This document shows, piece by piece, positions 1 to 8,100 of a stretch of 33,987 nt of DNA. Numbering within the stretch: position 1 is the first letter of the stretch; each line of letters begins with the position of its first letter. The position numbers and the translations under genes were made by a program. This DNA comes from Candidatus Eiseniibacteriota bacterium (GTDB lineage: Bacteria > Eisenbacteria > RBG-16-71-46 > SZUA-252). A model generated the notes under the pieces. It was not told where the DNA came from. It did not search any database and was given only the letters and a program-made list of their open reading frames with translations. The DNA is taken from positions 1-33,987 of the forward strand of contig VBOX01000066.1 in assembly GCA_005893265.1 (NCBI GenBank). Reading direction: 5' to 3'.

Positions 1-930
1 GGAGCCCACCGTGAACGTGACGTCGTTCCGCCCGTCCGATCCGCTGGCTTGCACGATCATCCGGACGTTGACACCCTGCCCGCCGACCGCCTGGAAAATC
101 TCCGACGCGATGCCGGGACGGTCGGGAACGCCGACCAATGCGATTTTCGCAACATCGGCATCGTGCGCGATGCCTCGGATCACAACCTGTTCCATCGAAT
201 CCCCCCTCACGACTCGGGATCCTTCGTTCCAGTTGAAGCTCGACCGGACGTGAACCGGCACGTCGAACCGGCGCGCGATCTCGACCGAGCGATTGTGCAG
301 AACCTTCGCGCCGAGGGAGGCCAGCTCCAGCATCTCGTCGTAGGAGAGCCGCGTGATCTTGCGCGCTCCGGGGACGACCCGCGGGTCAGCCGTATATACC
401 CCATCCACATCGGTATAGATCTCGCATTCTGTGGCCTTGAGGGCCGCGGCGAGCGCGACCGCGGTCGTATCCGACCCTCCACGGCCGAGCGTGGTGACCT
501 CGCGGTCCTTGCTCACGCCCTGGAAGCCCGCCACGATCACGACCCGGCCCCGCTTCAGCTCCTCGCGGATCCGGTCCGCCTTCACCTCGAGGATTTTCGC
601 GCGCGTGTGCGACGTGTCGGTCACGATGCCGCTCTGGGAGCCGGTGAAGGAGACCGCCTCCTGACCCAGGTCGTTTACAGCCATGGACACGAGCGCCATC
701 GAGATTCGCTCCCCCGCGGTCAGGAGCATGTCCATCTCGCGAGGGTGGGACCGCCCCGAGACCTTGCGCGCGAGACCGATCAATTCATCCGTAGCATCCC
801 CCATCGCGGAGACGACCACGACCAATTCCGCGCCGCCGCGGCGCGTCCGGACGATGCGCTCGGCGACGTGCTGGATGCGCTCCGGCGACCCGACGGAGGT
901 CCCGCCGTACTTTTGAACCAGCACCGCCAT
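1..930 (-). CDS. lysC: Aspartate kinase, C-terminus cut by window edge
   Basis: Aspartate kinase phosphorylates L-aspartate with ATP, the first step of the threonine, methionine and lysine pathway, in the cytoplasm. The 310 visible residues begin with the family signature KYGGTSVG (residues 7–14). Later come the GSQSGIV and GFQGVSKD segments, the [12 protein letters not shown] nucleotide/aspartate-site motif and [13 protein letters not shown]. The sequence then enters the first regulatory ACT domain ([18 protein letters not shown]), so feedback inhibition by lysine or threonine is likely. The reading frame is still open at position 1, so about 90–100 residues are missing by comparison with the usual ~405. 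ATG at 928–930 is chosen because it places KYGGTSVG at the normal distance from the start. It is the last gene of hom–thrC–thrB–lysC, 19 bp after thrB. Confidence 0.95.
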   Translation of the reverse strand, partial: MAVLVQKYGGTSVGSPERIQHVAERIVRTRRGGAELVVVVSAMGDATDELIGLARKVSGRSHPREMDMLLTAGERISMALVSMAVNDLGQEAVSFTGSQSGIVTDTSHTRAKILEVKADRIREELKRGRVVIVAGFQGVSKDREVTTLGRGGSDTTAVALAAALKATECEIYTDVDGVYTADPRVVPGARKITRLSYDEMLELASLGAKVLHNRSVEIARRFDVPVHVRSSFNWNEGSRVVRGDSMEQVVIRGIAHDADVAKIALVGVPDRPGIASEIFQAVGGQGVNVRMIVQASGSDGRNDVTFTVGS

Positions 931-949
931 GGATTTCGGAGATGCGCCC

Positions 950-1912
950 CTAGAGAAGAGTCGAAGCGTGTGCGCCCTTCGTCGCGACGCGGCCCGGGAT
1001 GGCGCGTGCCTTCACACGTTGGCGGGCGAACGCGCGAACCATCGCACCGCCGATGCGCGAACCGAATCGCGGCGCATGAAATGCCAGCAGCGTCGGGCCG
1101 CTCCCGCTGATCGTGACGCCGTATGCCCCGGCGCGGCGCCCCGCCTCCACCACTCGATCGAACCCGGGAATTAGCCGCGCGCGGTACGGCACATGGTACA
1201 CGTCCCGAAGCGCTTCGGCCAAGAGTTCGAAGCGGCGGGTCGAGAGGGCGTGCGTCAGCGCCATCGCGCGCGCGGTGTTGCCCGCGGCGGAGCGGAGCGG
1301 CACCGAGGCGGGCAGGAGCGCGCGGGCCTTTTCGGTGCTGACGCGGATCGCGGGGACGACGAGCGTGATCGCCAGCCCGCGGGGGACGGGAAGGGGGAGC
1401 GCCTCCACGCTCCCGTCGAGACGGGGCATGGAAAGGGTGAGCCCTCCGAAAATCGCCGCGGCGACGTTGTCCGGGTGTCCCTCCAGGCGGATCGCCTCGC
1501 GGAAGATCTCCTCGCGCGTGTATCGCCCACCGATCCAGTGATTCGCGAGGGTCAGGCCGGCGACGATCGCCGCGGCGCTCGAGCCCAGCCCGCGCGCGAG
1601 CGGAATATCCGAGCGGATCGTGAGGGCGACCGTCGGGACCGGCCCGCCCGCGAGCCGGAGCAAGTGGCGAAACGCCCCGAGCACCTTGTCGTGGTGCGGA
1701 TCGATCGCGAGATCGCTGCCTTCCCCCAGGCGGCGGATCGAGAACCCGGAGGGAATCCTCGTGGCCGAGACCTTCAGGGGGAGCCGGAGCGCCAACCCGA
1801 GGCAGTCGAACCCGGGCCCCAGGTTCGAAGTCGATGCCGGCGCCACGGCCGTCCAGCGCGTCGGACGGACGCGCGCCCGCTTCCCTCTTCGCAGGCGACG
1901 GGTCGGGGTCAC
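950..1912 (-). CDS. thrB: Homoserine kinase (GHMP family)
   Basis: Phosphorylates L-homoserine to O-phospho-L-homoserine, the substrate of threonine synthase. The protein has 320 residues, a normal length for the family. It shows the N-terminal GHMP motif [20 protein letters not shown] (22–41), the ATP-binding [16 protein letters not shown] (104–119) and the HPDN motif in the middle ([16 protein letters not shown]). Near the C-terminus [11 protein letters not shown] forms the third GHMP motif. The start ATG overlaps the thrC stop by 4 bp (ATGA), which suggests translational coupling. The first ~18 residues are unusually Arg-rich and may not all be needed; no better internal start is evident. 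Confidence 0.94.
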   Translation of the reverse strand: MTPTRRLRRGKRARVRPTRWTAVAPASTSNLGPGFDCLGLALRLPLKVSATRIPSGFSIRRLGEGSDLAIDPHHDKVLGAFRHLLRLAGGPVPTVALTIRSDIPLARGLGSSAAAIVAGLTLANHWIGGRYTREEIFREAIRLEGHPDNVAAAIFGGLTLSMPRLDGSVEALPLPVPRGLAITLVVPAIRVSTEKARALLPASVPLRSAAGNTARAMALTHALSTRRFELLAEALRDVYHVPYRARLIPGFDRVVEAGRRAGAYGVTISGSGPTLLAFHAPRFGSRIGGAMVRAFARQRVKARAIPGRVATKGAHASTLL

Positions 1913-3039
1913 TCGAGGATGACCCTACGTAAGACCTCGGGGTCGTCCTCGACCTTCTCAACAGCCTTCGAAACCGAAACCGCGCGCTCGGGGTCCTTGA
2001 GGCCGTGCCCAGTTACCGTGCAGACGATCGTGTGGAGCCCCTTGAGCCGGCCTTGCGCGCCGAGCTTCAGAACACCCGCGACGCTCGCGGCGGAGGCGGG
2101 CTCGACGAAAATCCCCTCCACTTCCGCGAGGGCTTGATAGGCGCCCAGGATCTCGTCGTCGGTCACGGTCTCGATCAACCCCCCCGAGCGGTCGCGCGCA
2201 TCGAGCGCGCCCTTCCACGAGGCGGGGTTCCCGATCTTGATCGCGGTCGCGATCGTCATGGGATCCTCCACCCGGGCGCCGCGGACGATCGGGGCCGCGC
2301 CCTCGGCCTGGAAGCCGAGCATCTTGGGCCGCGCGCCGGCGGACGCGGAGGCCGCGGCCCCCGAGGCTCCGGACGCGGACGCGACGGCCGCCCGCTCCTC
2401 GTAGCCTTTCCAGGTAGCGGTGATGTTCCCCGCGTTTCCGACTGGAAGGGCGTGGGCGTCGGGCACGCGGCCGCCGAGCGCCTGGACGACCTCGTAGGCC
2501 ACGGTCTTCTGCCCCTGGATGCGATCCGGGTTGATGGAGTTGACCACCACCACGCTGCCTTCCTCGGACATACTGCGCACCAGCTCGAGCGCGCGGTCGA
2601 AATTCCCGCGGATCGCGAGCACGCGCGCCCCGTAGATCATCGCTTGCGCGAGCTTCCCCAGCGCGATCTGCCCCTCCGGGATCACCACCACGCAGCGAAG
2701 CCCCGCGCGCGCCGCATACGCGGCCGCCGACGCGGAGGTGTTCCCGGTCGACGCGCAGAGCACCGCTTTGGCCCCGCGGGCCTTCGCGCGCGAGACCGCG
2801 ACCGTCATGCCGCGGTCCTTGAAGGAACCGGTCGGGTTCTGCCCCTCGATCTTCACGTGGAGGTCGAGGCCCAAGCCCGCGCGCCGCGAAAGCGCCGGCA
2901 TCGGGACGAGCGGCGTGCCCCCTTCGAGGAGGGTGACGACCGCATCCTCGGGTATTTCCGGGAGGATCGCTCGGAACTCCCGCACGACCCCGCGCCACGC
3001 CGCCACGGATCCCTTGGCCCCTTCCTTCGCCGCGCTCAT
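1909..3039 (-). CDS. thrC: Threonine synthase
   Basis: PLP enzyme that converts O-phosphohomoserine to L-threonine. The protein has 376 residues, in the range of the short bacterial/archaeal threonine synthases. The PLP-binding lysine lies in GQNPTGSFKDRGMTVA (Lys74). The substrate/PLP loop CASTGNTSASAAAYAAR and the phosphate-binding PVGNAGNITATWKGY are clear. ATG at 3037–3039 is preferred over an open frame reaching 3222 because it gives a 4-bp ATGA overlap with hom and a normal N-terminus. Oddity: an Ala/Ser/Gly-only stretch at about residues 213–234 sits between the PLP site and MLGFQAEGAAPIV. It looks like a low-complexity loop expansion. The downstream thrB also overlaps by 4 bp. Confidence 0.95.
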   Translation of the reverse strand: MSAAKEGAKGSVAAWRGVVREFRAILPEIPEDAVVTLLEGGTPLVPMPALSRRAGLGLDLHVKIEGQNPTGSFKDRGMTVAVSRAKARGAKAVLCASTGNTSASAAAYAARAGLRCVVVIPEGQIALGKLAQAMIYGARVLAIRGNFDRALELVRSMSEEGSVVVVNSINPDRIQGQKTVAYEVVQALGGRVPDAHALPVGNAGNITATWKGYEERAAVASASGASGAAASASAGARPKMLGFQAEGAAPIVRGARVEDPMTIATAIKIGNPASWKGALDARDRSGGLIETVTDDEILGAYQALAEVEGIFVEPASAASVAGVLKLGAQGRLKGLHTIVCTVTGHGLKDPERAVSVSKAVEKVEDDPEVLRRVILE

Positions 3040-4325
3040 ATATCGAAAATCCGCACCGCGCGGGGCGTCTTCCGGACGGCCGGAAGCTTGGCGATCCCCT
3101 TCACTGCCTCGCGCACGTCGCGGTCCCGCGCCTCGTGCGTGAGGATCGTGATGGACGCCTCGCCGCGGATTCCCTCCGCCTGAAACATCTGCGCCACGCT
3201 GACGTTCGTCCCTCCGAGGCAAGCGGCCACCTGGGCCAGCACCCCTGGCCGGTCTTCCACGATCAGCCGGAGGTAGTACTTCGTGCGCACCGCATCGAGC
3301 GGAAGCCGCCTCTCGGGCTCGTGCTTCTCCGCGGCGCCCAGGAACCTCACCCCGGCCACGAACTCGCGCGCGGCGACGATCACGTCCCCGAGGACCGCCT
3401 GGGCCGTCGGGAGGGCGCCCGCGCCCTTCCCGTAGAAGAGCATCGACCCCGTGGCCTCGCCCCGTAGATAGATCCCGTTGAACTCATCCCGCACCGCGGC
3501 GAGAAGGTACCGTTTGGGGATGAACGCGGGGTGCACGCGGAGGTCGAGCCCCTCGGAGTTTAGGAGCGCGATCCCGAGGAGCTTGACCGTATAGCCGAAG
3601 CGGTCCGCCTGCCGCAGATCCTCCAGCTCCATCCCGATGATGCCCTCGGTCGGGATCGAGCCGTAGGCGACGTCCATCCGGAAGGCGCGGCGCACGAGGA
3701 TGGCCAGCTTCTGCGCGGTGTCCGCGCCGGACAGGTCGAGTGTGGGGTCGGACTCGGCGAAGCCAAGCGACTGCGCCGCCTGGAGCGCCTCGGCAAAGTC
3801 GCGGCCGTCCCGCTCCATCGTGGAAAGAATGTAGTTCGTCGTCCCGTTCAGGATCGCGACCAGGAACTGGAAGTGCTCGGTGCGGAGCCCGTGCTCGAGC
3901 GCTTGGAGGACCGGGATTCCTCCGCCCGCCGAGGCCTCGGATCGGATCGTCGATTTCGAATCGGCCGCGAGCCGCTCAAGCTCTCCCCCATGGACCGCGA
4001 GGAGATGCTTGTTCGCCGTGACGACGGAGATTCCGCGCTGGAGCGCCGCGCGCACCGGCTCGAGCATGGATTCTCCGCCGATCAGCTCGATCAGGAGATC
4101 CACGTCTTCCGCGTTGGCAACGGCGAGAGGGTCGGTCGCGACGCGGATGCCGGTGAGGTCGCACTCACGGTGTTTGGCGGGATCCCGCACGGCGACGCGG
4201 GTGACGCGGAGGGTGGCGCCCACGGAGTCGCGGATCAGGCGTTCGCGCTCACGGAGGAGCCTGAGGAAACCTTGGCCGACGACCCCGCATCCCAAGAGGC
4301 CGATGCGAACCACGGAGGAGGGCAT
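3036..4325 (-). CDS. hom: Homoserine dehydrogenase with ACT domain
   Basis: Reduces aspartate-4-semialdehyde to L-homoserine with NAD(P)H. It has 429 residues, typical of the monofunctional enzyme. The N-terminal Rossmann motif is IGLLGCGVVGQG (8–19). VVTANKHLLAVHG supplies the catalytic region, and ILNGTTNYILSTM followed by GFAESDPTLDLSGADTAQKL is the characteristic homoserine dehydrogenase signature. A C-terminal ACT domain from about residue 350 (YYLRLIVEDRPGVLAQVAA) suggests threonine feedback. It is the first gene of the threonine operon, with a σ70-like promoter immediately upstream. The start ATG is the only one consistent with the Rossmann fold at residue 8. Asd, the remaining pathway enzyme, is not in the window. 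Confidence 0.95.
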   Translation of the reverse strand: MPSSVVRIGLLGCGVVGQGFLRLLRERERLIRDSVGATLRVTRVAVRDPAKHRECDLTGIRVATDPLAVANAEDVDLLIELIGGESMLEPVRAALQRGISVVTANKHLLAVHGGELERLAADSKSTIRSEASAGGGIPVLQALEHGLRTEHFQFLVAILNGTTNYILSTMERDGRDFAEALQAAQSLGFAESDPTLDLSGADTAQKLAILVRRAFRMDVAYGSIPTEGIIGMELEDLRQADRFGYTVKLLGIALLNSEGLDLRVHPAFIPKRYLLAAVRDEFNGIYLRGEATGSMLFYGKGAGALPTAQAVLGDVIVAAREFVAGVRFLGAAEKHEPERRLPLDAVRTKYYLRLIVEDRPGVLAQVAACLGGTNVSVAQMFQAEGIRGEASITILTHEARDRDVREAVKGIAKLPAVRKTPRAVRIFDI

Positions 4326-4334
4326 AGACCTCGG

Positions 4335-4363
4335 AGGCTACCGAAGGGGTGTTGGGCTGTCAA
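4335..4363 (-). promoter_or_regulatory. σ70-type promoter of the threonine operon
   Basis: On the minus strand TTGACA (4363–4358) is followed after exactly 17 nt by TAGCCT (4340–4335). The −35 is a perfect consensus match. The −10 differs from TATAAT but is identical to the −10 found upstream of the ECF σ gene. It lies only about 10 bp above the hom ATG, so the transcript would be nearly leaderless. Inference from sequence only. Confidence 0.5.
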
Positions 4364-4391
4364 ACCACGCTGGGGATGACGCCCGGAAGGC

Positions 4392-4409
4392 GGCCGCGCG
4401 GGCGCGGCC
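4392..4409. terminator. GC-rich hairpin between the membrane-protein gene and hom
   Basis: Perfect inverted repeat GGCCGCGC–GG–GCGCGGCC. On the minus strand a second smaller stem (GCCCG/CGGGC around 4406–4420) precedes it, directly after the stop of the upstream gene. There is no T-tract, so this is a possible but not canonical terminator separating the 4421–5827 gene from the threonine promoter. Confidence 0.35.
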
Positions 4410-4420
4410 CGAAGGCCGGG

Positions 4421-5827
4421 CTACGCCGAGAGCCGGCGCAGCTCGTCGTCGCGGCGCGAAATGGACCAGCGCTCGCGGAATGCCTTGAGCGAGAAGGAAG
4501 GATCGACCCGCTTCACCTCGCGCGCGGCGCGGCCGAGCCTCCGGCGCGCGTCCTTGCTGCGCGTCTTGTGCCACTCCACGTAACTATCCAGGAGCTCGTC
4601 CCAGGAATTCGTCTTGTGCGATTTTTCGAAGTGCTCCTGGGTGTCGTGCTCGAGGTGATACATCTCGCCCGAGCTGAGCTCATCCAGGAGATGCAGGTAC
4701 TCGCCGCTCATCCACACCATGACCTTGGTGTAGGCTTCGAAATTCCGCGAGAGCTTGTCCATCACCTCGGCGATGGCGGCGCCGCGTCCGTACAGGCGCT
4801 CCGCGTAGGCTGAGGCGAACTGATAGTAGGATTTTCCGCGCCCGGTGAGACGGCTCTGCGCGTCATCCGGCGTTTCCGGCACGTCACCCACCAGCGACGA
4901 CTCACCGAAGATTCCGAGCGAGACGTAGAGGAAATCCGCGTTCGCCTTGTACACGCGGTAACGCAGCCTCTGGTCCTTTGTCTCCTGCACGCGCGCGAAC
5001 ACGTCCGCATCGCGCGTGGAGATGAAGCTCGATTGGAGGAGATCGTGCTGTCCCGTCACCACGCCCGCGAGAAGCGACGCGGTATAGACGTTCACGTCCT
5101 CGTCATATTCCTTGAGGTCGGAAGGCATTTCCGAGTCGATGCGCGAAAGGAGAAAGTTATTGATAAAAAAGTAGCCGACGTCCTCCCGTGAGGGGTTCGC
5201 GATCGTCGCGAGGTCCGTGGCCAACTTGATGTAGGACTTACCGCTCACTATTTTGCTCTCCGCGACGCTGGTGCCCCCATGGCACCAGTTCACTTGTGCT
5301 TTTCGCACGATCCATGCCACCCCGTTCGCATATTTCGGTTGTCTCGAAACCGCGGTCCTGATTCCGGATAACCGATCTACATCCAGAGGCTTGCACCATT
5401 CTAACATCGCGGGTCCCTGGGCGCCAAAATCTTGACTGGCCCATAACAGATGTGGAGGAAGCAACATGTAGAGGAAACTCCGCATCACCACCGTGAAATA
5501 GACCGCAAACAACGTAACCACAGCGCCATGGATCCACTTCACCCGCTTCCGGTATCGCCACAGGAGGACACACCCAAGGGTGGGAACCAAAGTCTTGTAG
5601 AGCCAGAAGATGTAGGGGGAGTGCTCAAGCAGGAAGGCCATGATCCGGTTGGCCTCCACCATGAACCGTGCATTCAGCAAGTAGACCGTCTGGGCCGCGT
5701 CGGTGAAGTTGAGGACGCCGACCAGCCAGAGGAGCCAAAGCAGGCGCTGCTCGGCTCTTGCGGCCGCGCGCCTATCCCTGCGCCGGCGCTGAACGCCTCG
5801 CCGGTCCGATCCTTCGAACTTCGCCAT
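4421..5827 (-). CDS. Membrane protein with DUF5658-like N-terminus, unknown function
   Basis: 468 residues. A basic N-terminus (RRGVQRRRRDRRAAARAEQR) precedes three predicted membrane segments at about 29–51, 72–91 and 100–124. The first carries LNFTDAAQTVYLL, and the layout resembles the small DUF5658 membrane family; that assignment is tentative. Residues ~130–468 look soluble, charged and mostly helical, and match nothing I recognise. The start ATG at 5825–5827 is chosen because GAGGAGG lies 5–6 nt upstream, although the frame stays open to 6142. Bases ~5250–5460 within the gene are visibly less GC-rich and use more A/T-ending codons than the neighbours. It is transcribed divergently from hpt and has no operon partner. 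Confidence 0.75.
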   Translation of the reverse strand: MAKFEGSDRRGVQRRRRDRRAAARAEQRLLWLLWLVGVLNFTDAAQTVYLLNARFMVEANRIMAFLLEHSPYIFWLYKTLVPTLGCVLLWRYRKRVKWIHGAVVTLFAVYFTVVMRSFLYMLLPPHLLWASQDFGAQGPAMLEWCKPLDVDRLSGIRTAVSRQPKYANGVAWIVRKAQVNWCHGGTSVAESKIVSGKSYIKLATDLATIANPSREDVGYFFINNFLLSRIDSEMPSDLKEYDEDVNVYTASLLAGVVTGQHDLLQSSFISTRDADVFARVQETKDQRLRYRVYKANADFLYVSLGIFGESSLVGDVPETPDDAQSRLTGRGKSYYQFASAYAERLYGRGAAIAEVMDKLSRNFEAYTKVMVWMSGEYLHLLDELSSGEMYHLEHDTQEHFEKSHKTNSWDELLDSYVEWHKTRSKDARRRLGRAAREVKRVDPSFSLKAFRERWSISRRDDELRRLSA

Positions 5828-5906
5828 CGATCCTCCTCGAATCCGATCGTGGGGGATGAAGCGTCCGGCCAAGTATCGGCAAATGGCAAACGAACTTGCG
5901 CCTGAT

Positions 5907-5935
5907 TTGACAGGCCGTAAACCCGATGCTAGTCT
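5907..5935 (+). promoter_or_regulatory. σ70-type promoter of the nucleotide-salvage operon
   Basis: TTGACA at 5907–5912, a 17-nt spacer, then TAGTCT at 5930–5935. The predicted start of transcription, around 5942, is about 25 nt above the hpt ATG, leaving room for the GGGAGG ribosome-binding site. It has the same architecture as the promoters at 4335–4363 and 13692–13720. Confidence 0.55.
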
Positions 5936-5966
5936 GCGTTCCATTCGAGGTGGGAGGCCGGGTTCC

Positions 5967-6521
5967 ATGGAAGTCCTGATCGGCAGCGACGCCATCCAGA
6001 GCCGGGTCCGCGAGATCGGAAGGCAGATCGCGCGCGACCATCCGGCGGGCGTCCCGCTCTTGATCGGGGTGCTTCGCGGATGCGTCATCTTCATGGCCGA
6101 CCTCATGAAGAGCCTCCCCATCCCCCACGAGATCGATTTCATCAGTGTCTCCAGCTACGAGCATTCGTCGCAGTCCTCCGGGACGCCGCGCCTCGTGAAG
6201 GACATCGGACGCGACATCGCGGGGCGCGACGTGATCATCGTCGAGGACATCGTGGATACCGGCTACACGCTCGAGTTCCTTAGACGCACCTTCCTCGCGC
6301 GAAACCCGGCTTCCCTCAAGACCGTGGCGCTTCTCGACAAGAGGCCGCGCCGAGAGTGCCCGGTGCCGATCGACTACATCGGATTTGAGATCCCGGATCG
6401 CTTCGTCGTCGGCTACGGCCTCGATTTCGCGGAACGTTTCCGGCACCTTCCCTATGTCGCCGCACTCTCCCCCGAGGAGCTCCTGCCACAGCCGACCGCC
6501 CGCTCCGTGGGAGCGGCGTAG
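5967..6521 (+). CDS. hpt: Hypoxanthine phosphoribosyltransferase
   Basis: Transfers phosphoribose from PRPP to hypoxanthine or guanine, giving IMP or GMP. The protein has 184 residues, the usual size. The PRPP-binding loop VIIVEDIVDTGYT spans residues 89–101. GVLRGCVIFMADLMK (about 34–48) forms the pyrophosphate/flexible region. DYIGFEIPDRFVVGYGLDFAERFRHLPYV near the C-terminus is the conserved base-recognition stretch ending in Tyr-x-Leu-Asp. ATG at 5967 is preferred to the upstream in-frame ATG at 5856 because it has a GGGAGG sequence at the right distance and gives the family's normal N-terminus. It is the first gene of a five-gene plus-strand salvage operon, 3 nt before udk. Confidence 0.93.
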   Translation: MEVLIGSDAIQSRVREIGRQIARDHPAGVPLLIGVLRGCVIFMADLMKSLPIPHEIDFISVSSYEHSSQSSGTPRLVKDIGRDIAGRDVIIVEDIVDTGYTLEFLRRTFLARNPASLKTVALLDKRPRRECPVPIDYIGFEIPDRFVVGYGLDFAERFRHLPYVAALSPEELLPQPTARSVGAA

Positions 6522-6524
6522 CCG

Positions 6525-7166
6525 ATGGTCTCGGATTCGCAGCGCCGTGGGATCCTGATCGGACTCGCGGGCGGAACCGGAGCCGGCAAGACCCTCGTCG
6601 CGCAAACGATCGCCCAGGACCTAGGAAGCGATTCGGTCCTGCTCATCGAGCAGGACTCGTATTACAAGGACCTCCACCACATTCCGCTCGGCGAACGCGA
6701 GAACCGGAACTTCGACCATCCCGACTCGTTCGATCGCGATCTCTTGCGCGCCCACTTGGAGAAGCTTCTCGCGGGGGGCGAGGTGGACATGCCGATCTAT
6801 GACATGCGCACCCACACGCGGGTGAGCCAGCCGCTCCGGATCCGAGGACGCCGCATCATCATGCTCGACGGGCTCCTCGTGCTCGAGGATCCCGGGCTCC
6901 GCCATTTGATGGACATCAAGATCTACGTCGACGCCGATCCCGATATTCGATTCATCCGGCGTCTGAAGCGCGATCTCACCGAGCGCGGCCGCACGCTGGA
7001 TCAGGTGATCCGCCAGTACGAATCGAGCGTGCGTCCGATGCACCTGCAGTTCGTCGAGCCTTCGAAGCGCTACGCCGACCTCGTCATTCCCGAGGGGGGG
7101 TACAACTTCGTCGCGATCGACCTCATCAAGACCAAGATCCAATCCCTCCTCGCCGAGACGGCATGA
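6525..7166 (+). CDS. udk: Uridine kinase
   Basis: Phosphorylates uridine (and cytidine) to UMP/CMP for pyrimidine salvage. It has 213 residues, the family norm. The Walker A motif GGTGAGKT is at 16–23. IEQDSYYKDL and NFDHPDSFD are the conserved nucleoside-binding segments. PIYDMRTHTR and the DGLLVLEDPGLRHLMDIKIYVDADPDIRFIRRLKRD lid region match the family. The start lies 3 nt after the hpt stop, with GGAGCGG upstream. The partner enzymes around it (hpt, PNP) support a salvage role. Confidence 0.94.
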   Translation: MVSDSQRRGILIGLAGGTGAGKTLVAQTIAQDLGSDSVLLIEQDSYYKDLHHIPLGERENRNFDHPDSFDRDLLRAHLEKLLAGGEVDMPIYDMRTHTRVSQPLRIRGRRIIMLDGLLVLEDPGLRHLMDIKIYVDADPDIRFIRRLKRDLTERGRTLDQVIRQYESSVRPMHLQFVEPSKRYADLVIPEGGYNFVAIDLIKTKIQSLLAETA

Positions 7167-7212
7167 CCGCAAGGCTCAAGCCCGCACGACCGGGACCGAG
7201 GACCAGGTCGTG

Positions 7213-8100
7213 ATGGATTGGGTCCCGCTCGTCAACTTCCCGCTCGAATGGGCCGCGATCGCGCTCTTGGCCGCCGGCGCGATCTATTGGGAGCGCTCCG
7301 CGCTGAGCGGGGTCGGGATCGAAGGCTGCATGCTCTCGGCGGTGCTCGGCTTCTGCCTGGGATACGAGTGGAGCGGGAGCTACGTCATCGCGGTGGGCGC
7401 GGCGGCCGGGGGCGCCATGGCATTCGCCCTGGTCGCGGGTGCGATCTTGCTCGCCTTTCGCGCCGATCCCACGGTCGGAAGCTTCTGCTTGAGCCTCGTG
7501 CCCACGTGCGCCCTGGTGCTCTTTTCCCGCGCGGGCCCGCTCAAGCTCATGACCGAGACGCCTCCACCCGGGCTGATCGGCGGCACGATCTTCGCGGGCA
7601 CGTACGCCGAGGACTTGCTCGCGAGCCCCGGGCTGATCGTCGCCCCTTTGGTGCTCGCGATCGCCGGGTTCATCATGCTGAAGACGCCCTATGGCCTGAG
7701 GCTTCGTGCCTATTCCGAAACGCCCGCCCTTGCGCGCCGAGGGCCGGGACGGGTTGTGTGGGTTCGCCTGTCGGGAGCGGCGCTCGGCGCGCTCTGGGCC
7801 GTCCCCGCGGCGGCGATCCTTCTCCGCGTGCATCCGGCCTCTGCTCCGTTCGGGCTGGGGTACGTCGCGCTCGCGTGCGCGGTCGCCGGACGTTGGGGGT
7901 TTTTGCCGGCTATCTTGATGTCCGCGGGACCCGCCATCCTCCGCACGCTTCGTCCCTACGTCCCGGCCGGCACGGCGGGAGGGATCGCCCTCGAGGCCGC
8001 GCCGTTCGTGCTGGCACTCTTCTACCTGGTCCTTTTCTCGCGCCGCGCGCTCCGCGCTTCGGGGTCACGGAAGTCGCGCCTCGACCCGGACGTTCTGTGA
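7213..8100 (+). CDS. ABC-transporter permease-like membrane protein (nucleoside/sugar type)
   Basis: About 295 residues with some eight or more hydrophobic segments. ALSGVGIEGCMLSAVLGF near residues 28–46 resembles the conserved segment of BPD_transp_2 permeases (often SGVxNIGxEG). The later KTPYGLRLRAYSETP corresponds to the cytoplasmic EAA-like loop that contacts the ATPase. In known systems such permeases come as a pair with a long ATPase and a BMP-family lipoprotein, importing nucleosides. None of these partners is present here. The position between udk and PNP fits nucleoside uptake, but the protein is diverged and could act differently. The start could be GTG at 7210 or ATG at 7213. The 3′ end overlaps PNP by 4 bp (GTGA). 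Confidence 0.75.
   Translation: MDWVPLVNFPLEWAAIALLAAGAIYWERSALSGVGIEGCMLSAVLGFCLGYEWSGSYVIAVGAAAGGAMAFALVAGAILLAFRADPTVGSFCLSLVPTCALVLFSRAGPLKLMTETPPPGLIGGTIFAGTYAEDLLASPGLIVAPLVLAIAGFIMLKTPYGLRLRAYSETPALARRGPGRVVWVRLSGAALGALWAVPAAAILLRVHPASAPFGLGYVALACAVAGRWGFLPAILMSAGPAILRTLRPYVPAGTAGGIALEAAPFVLALFYLVLFSRRALRASGSRKSRLDPDVL

Noticed and set aside
49-1110. Long plus-strand reading frame opposite aspartate kinase
   Set aside because: It is an antisense shadow of lysC and thrB in high-GC DNA: Arg/His/Asp-rich composition, no domain, and the minus strand has clear family motifs.
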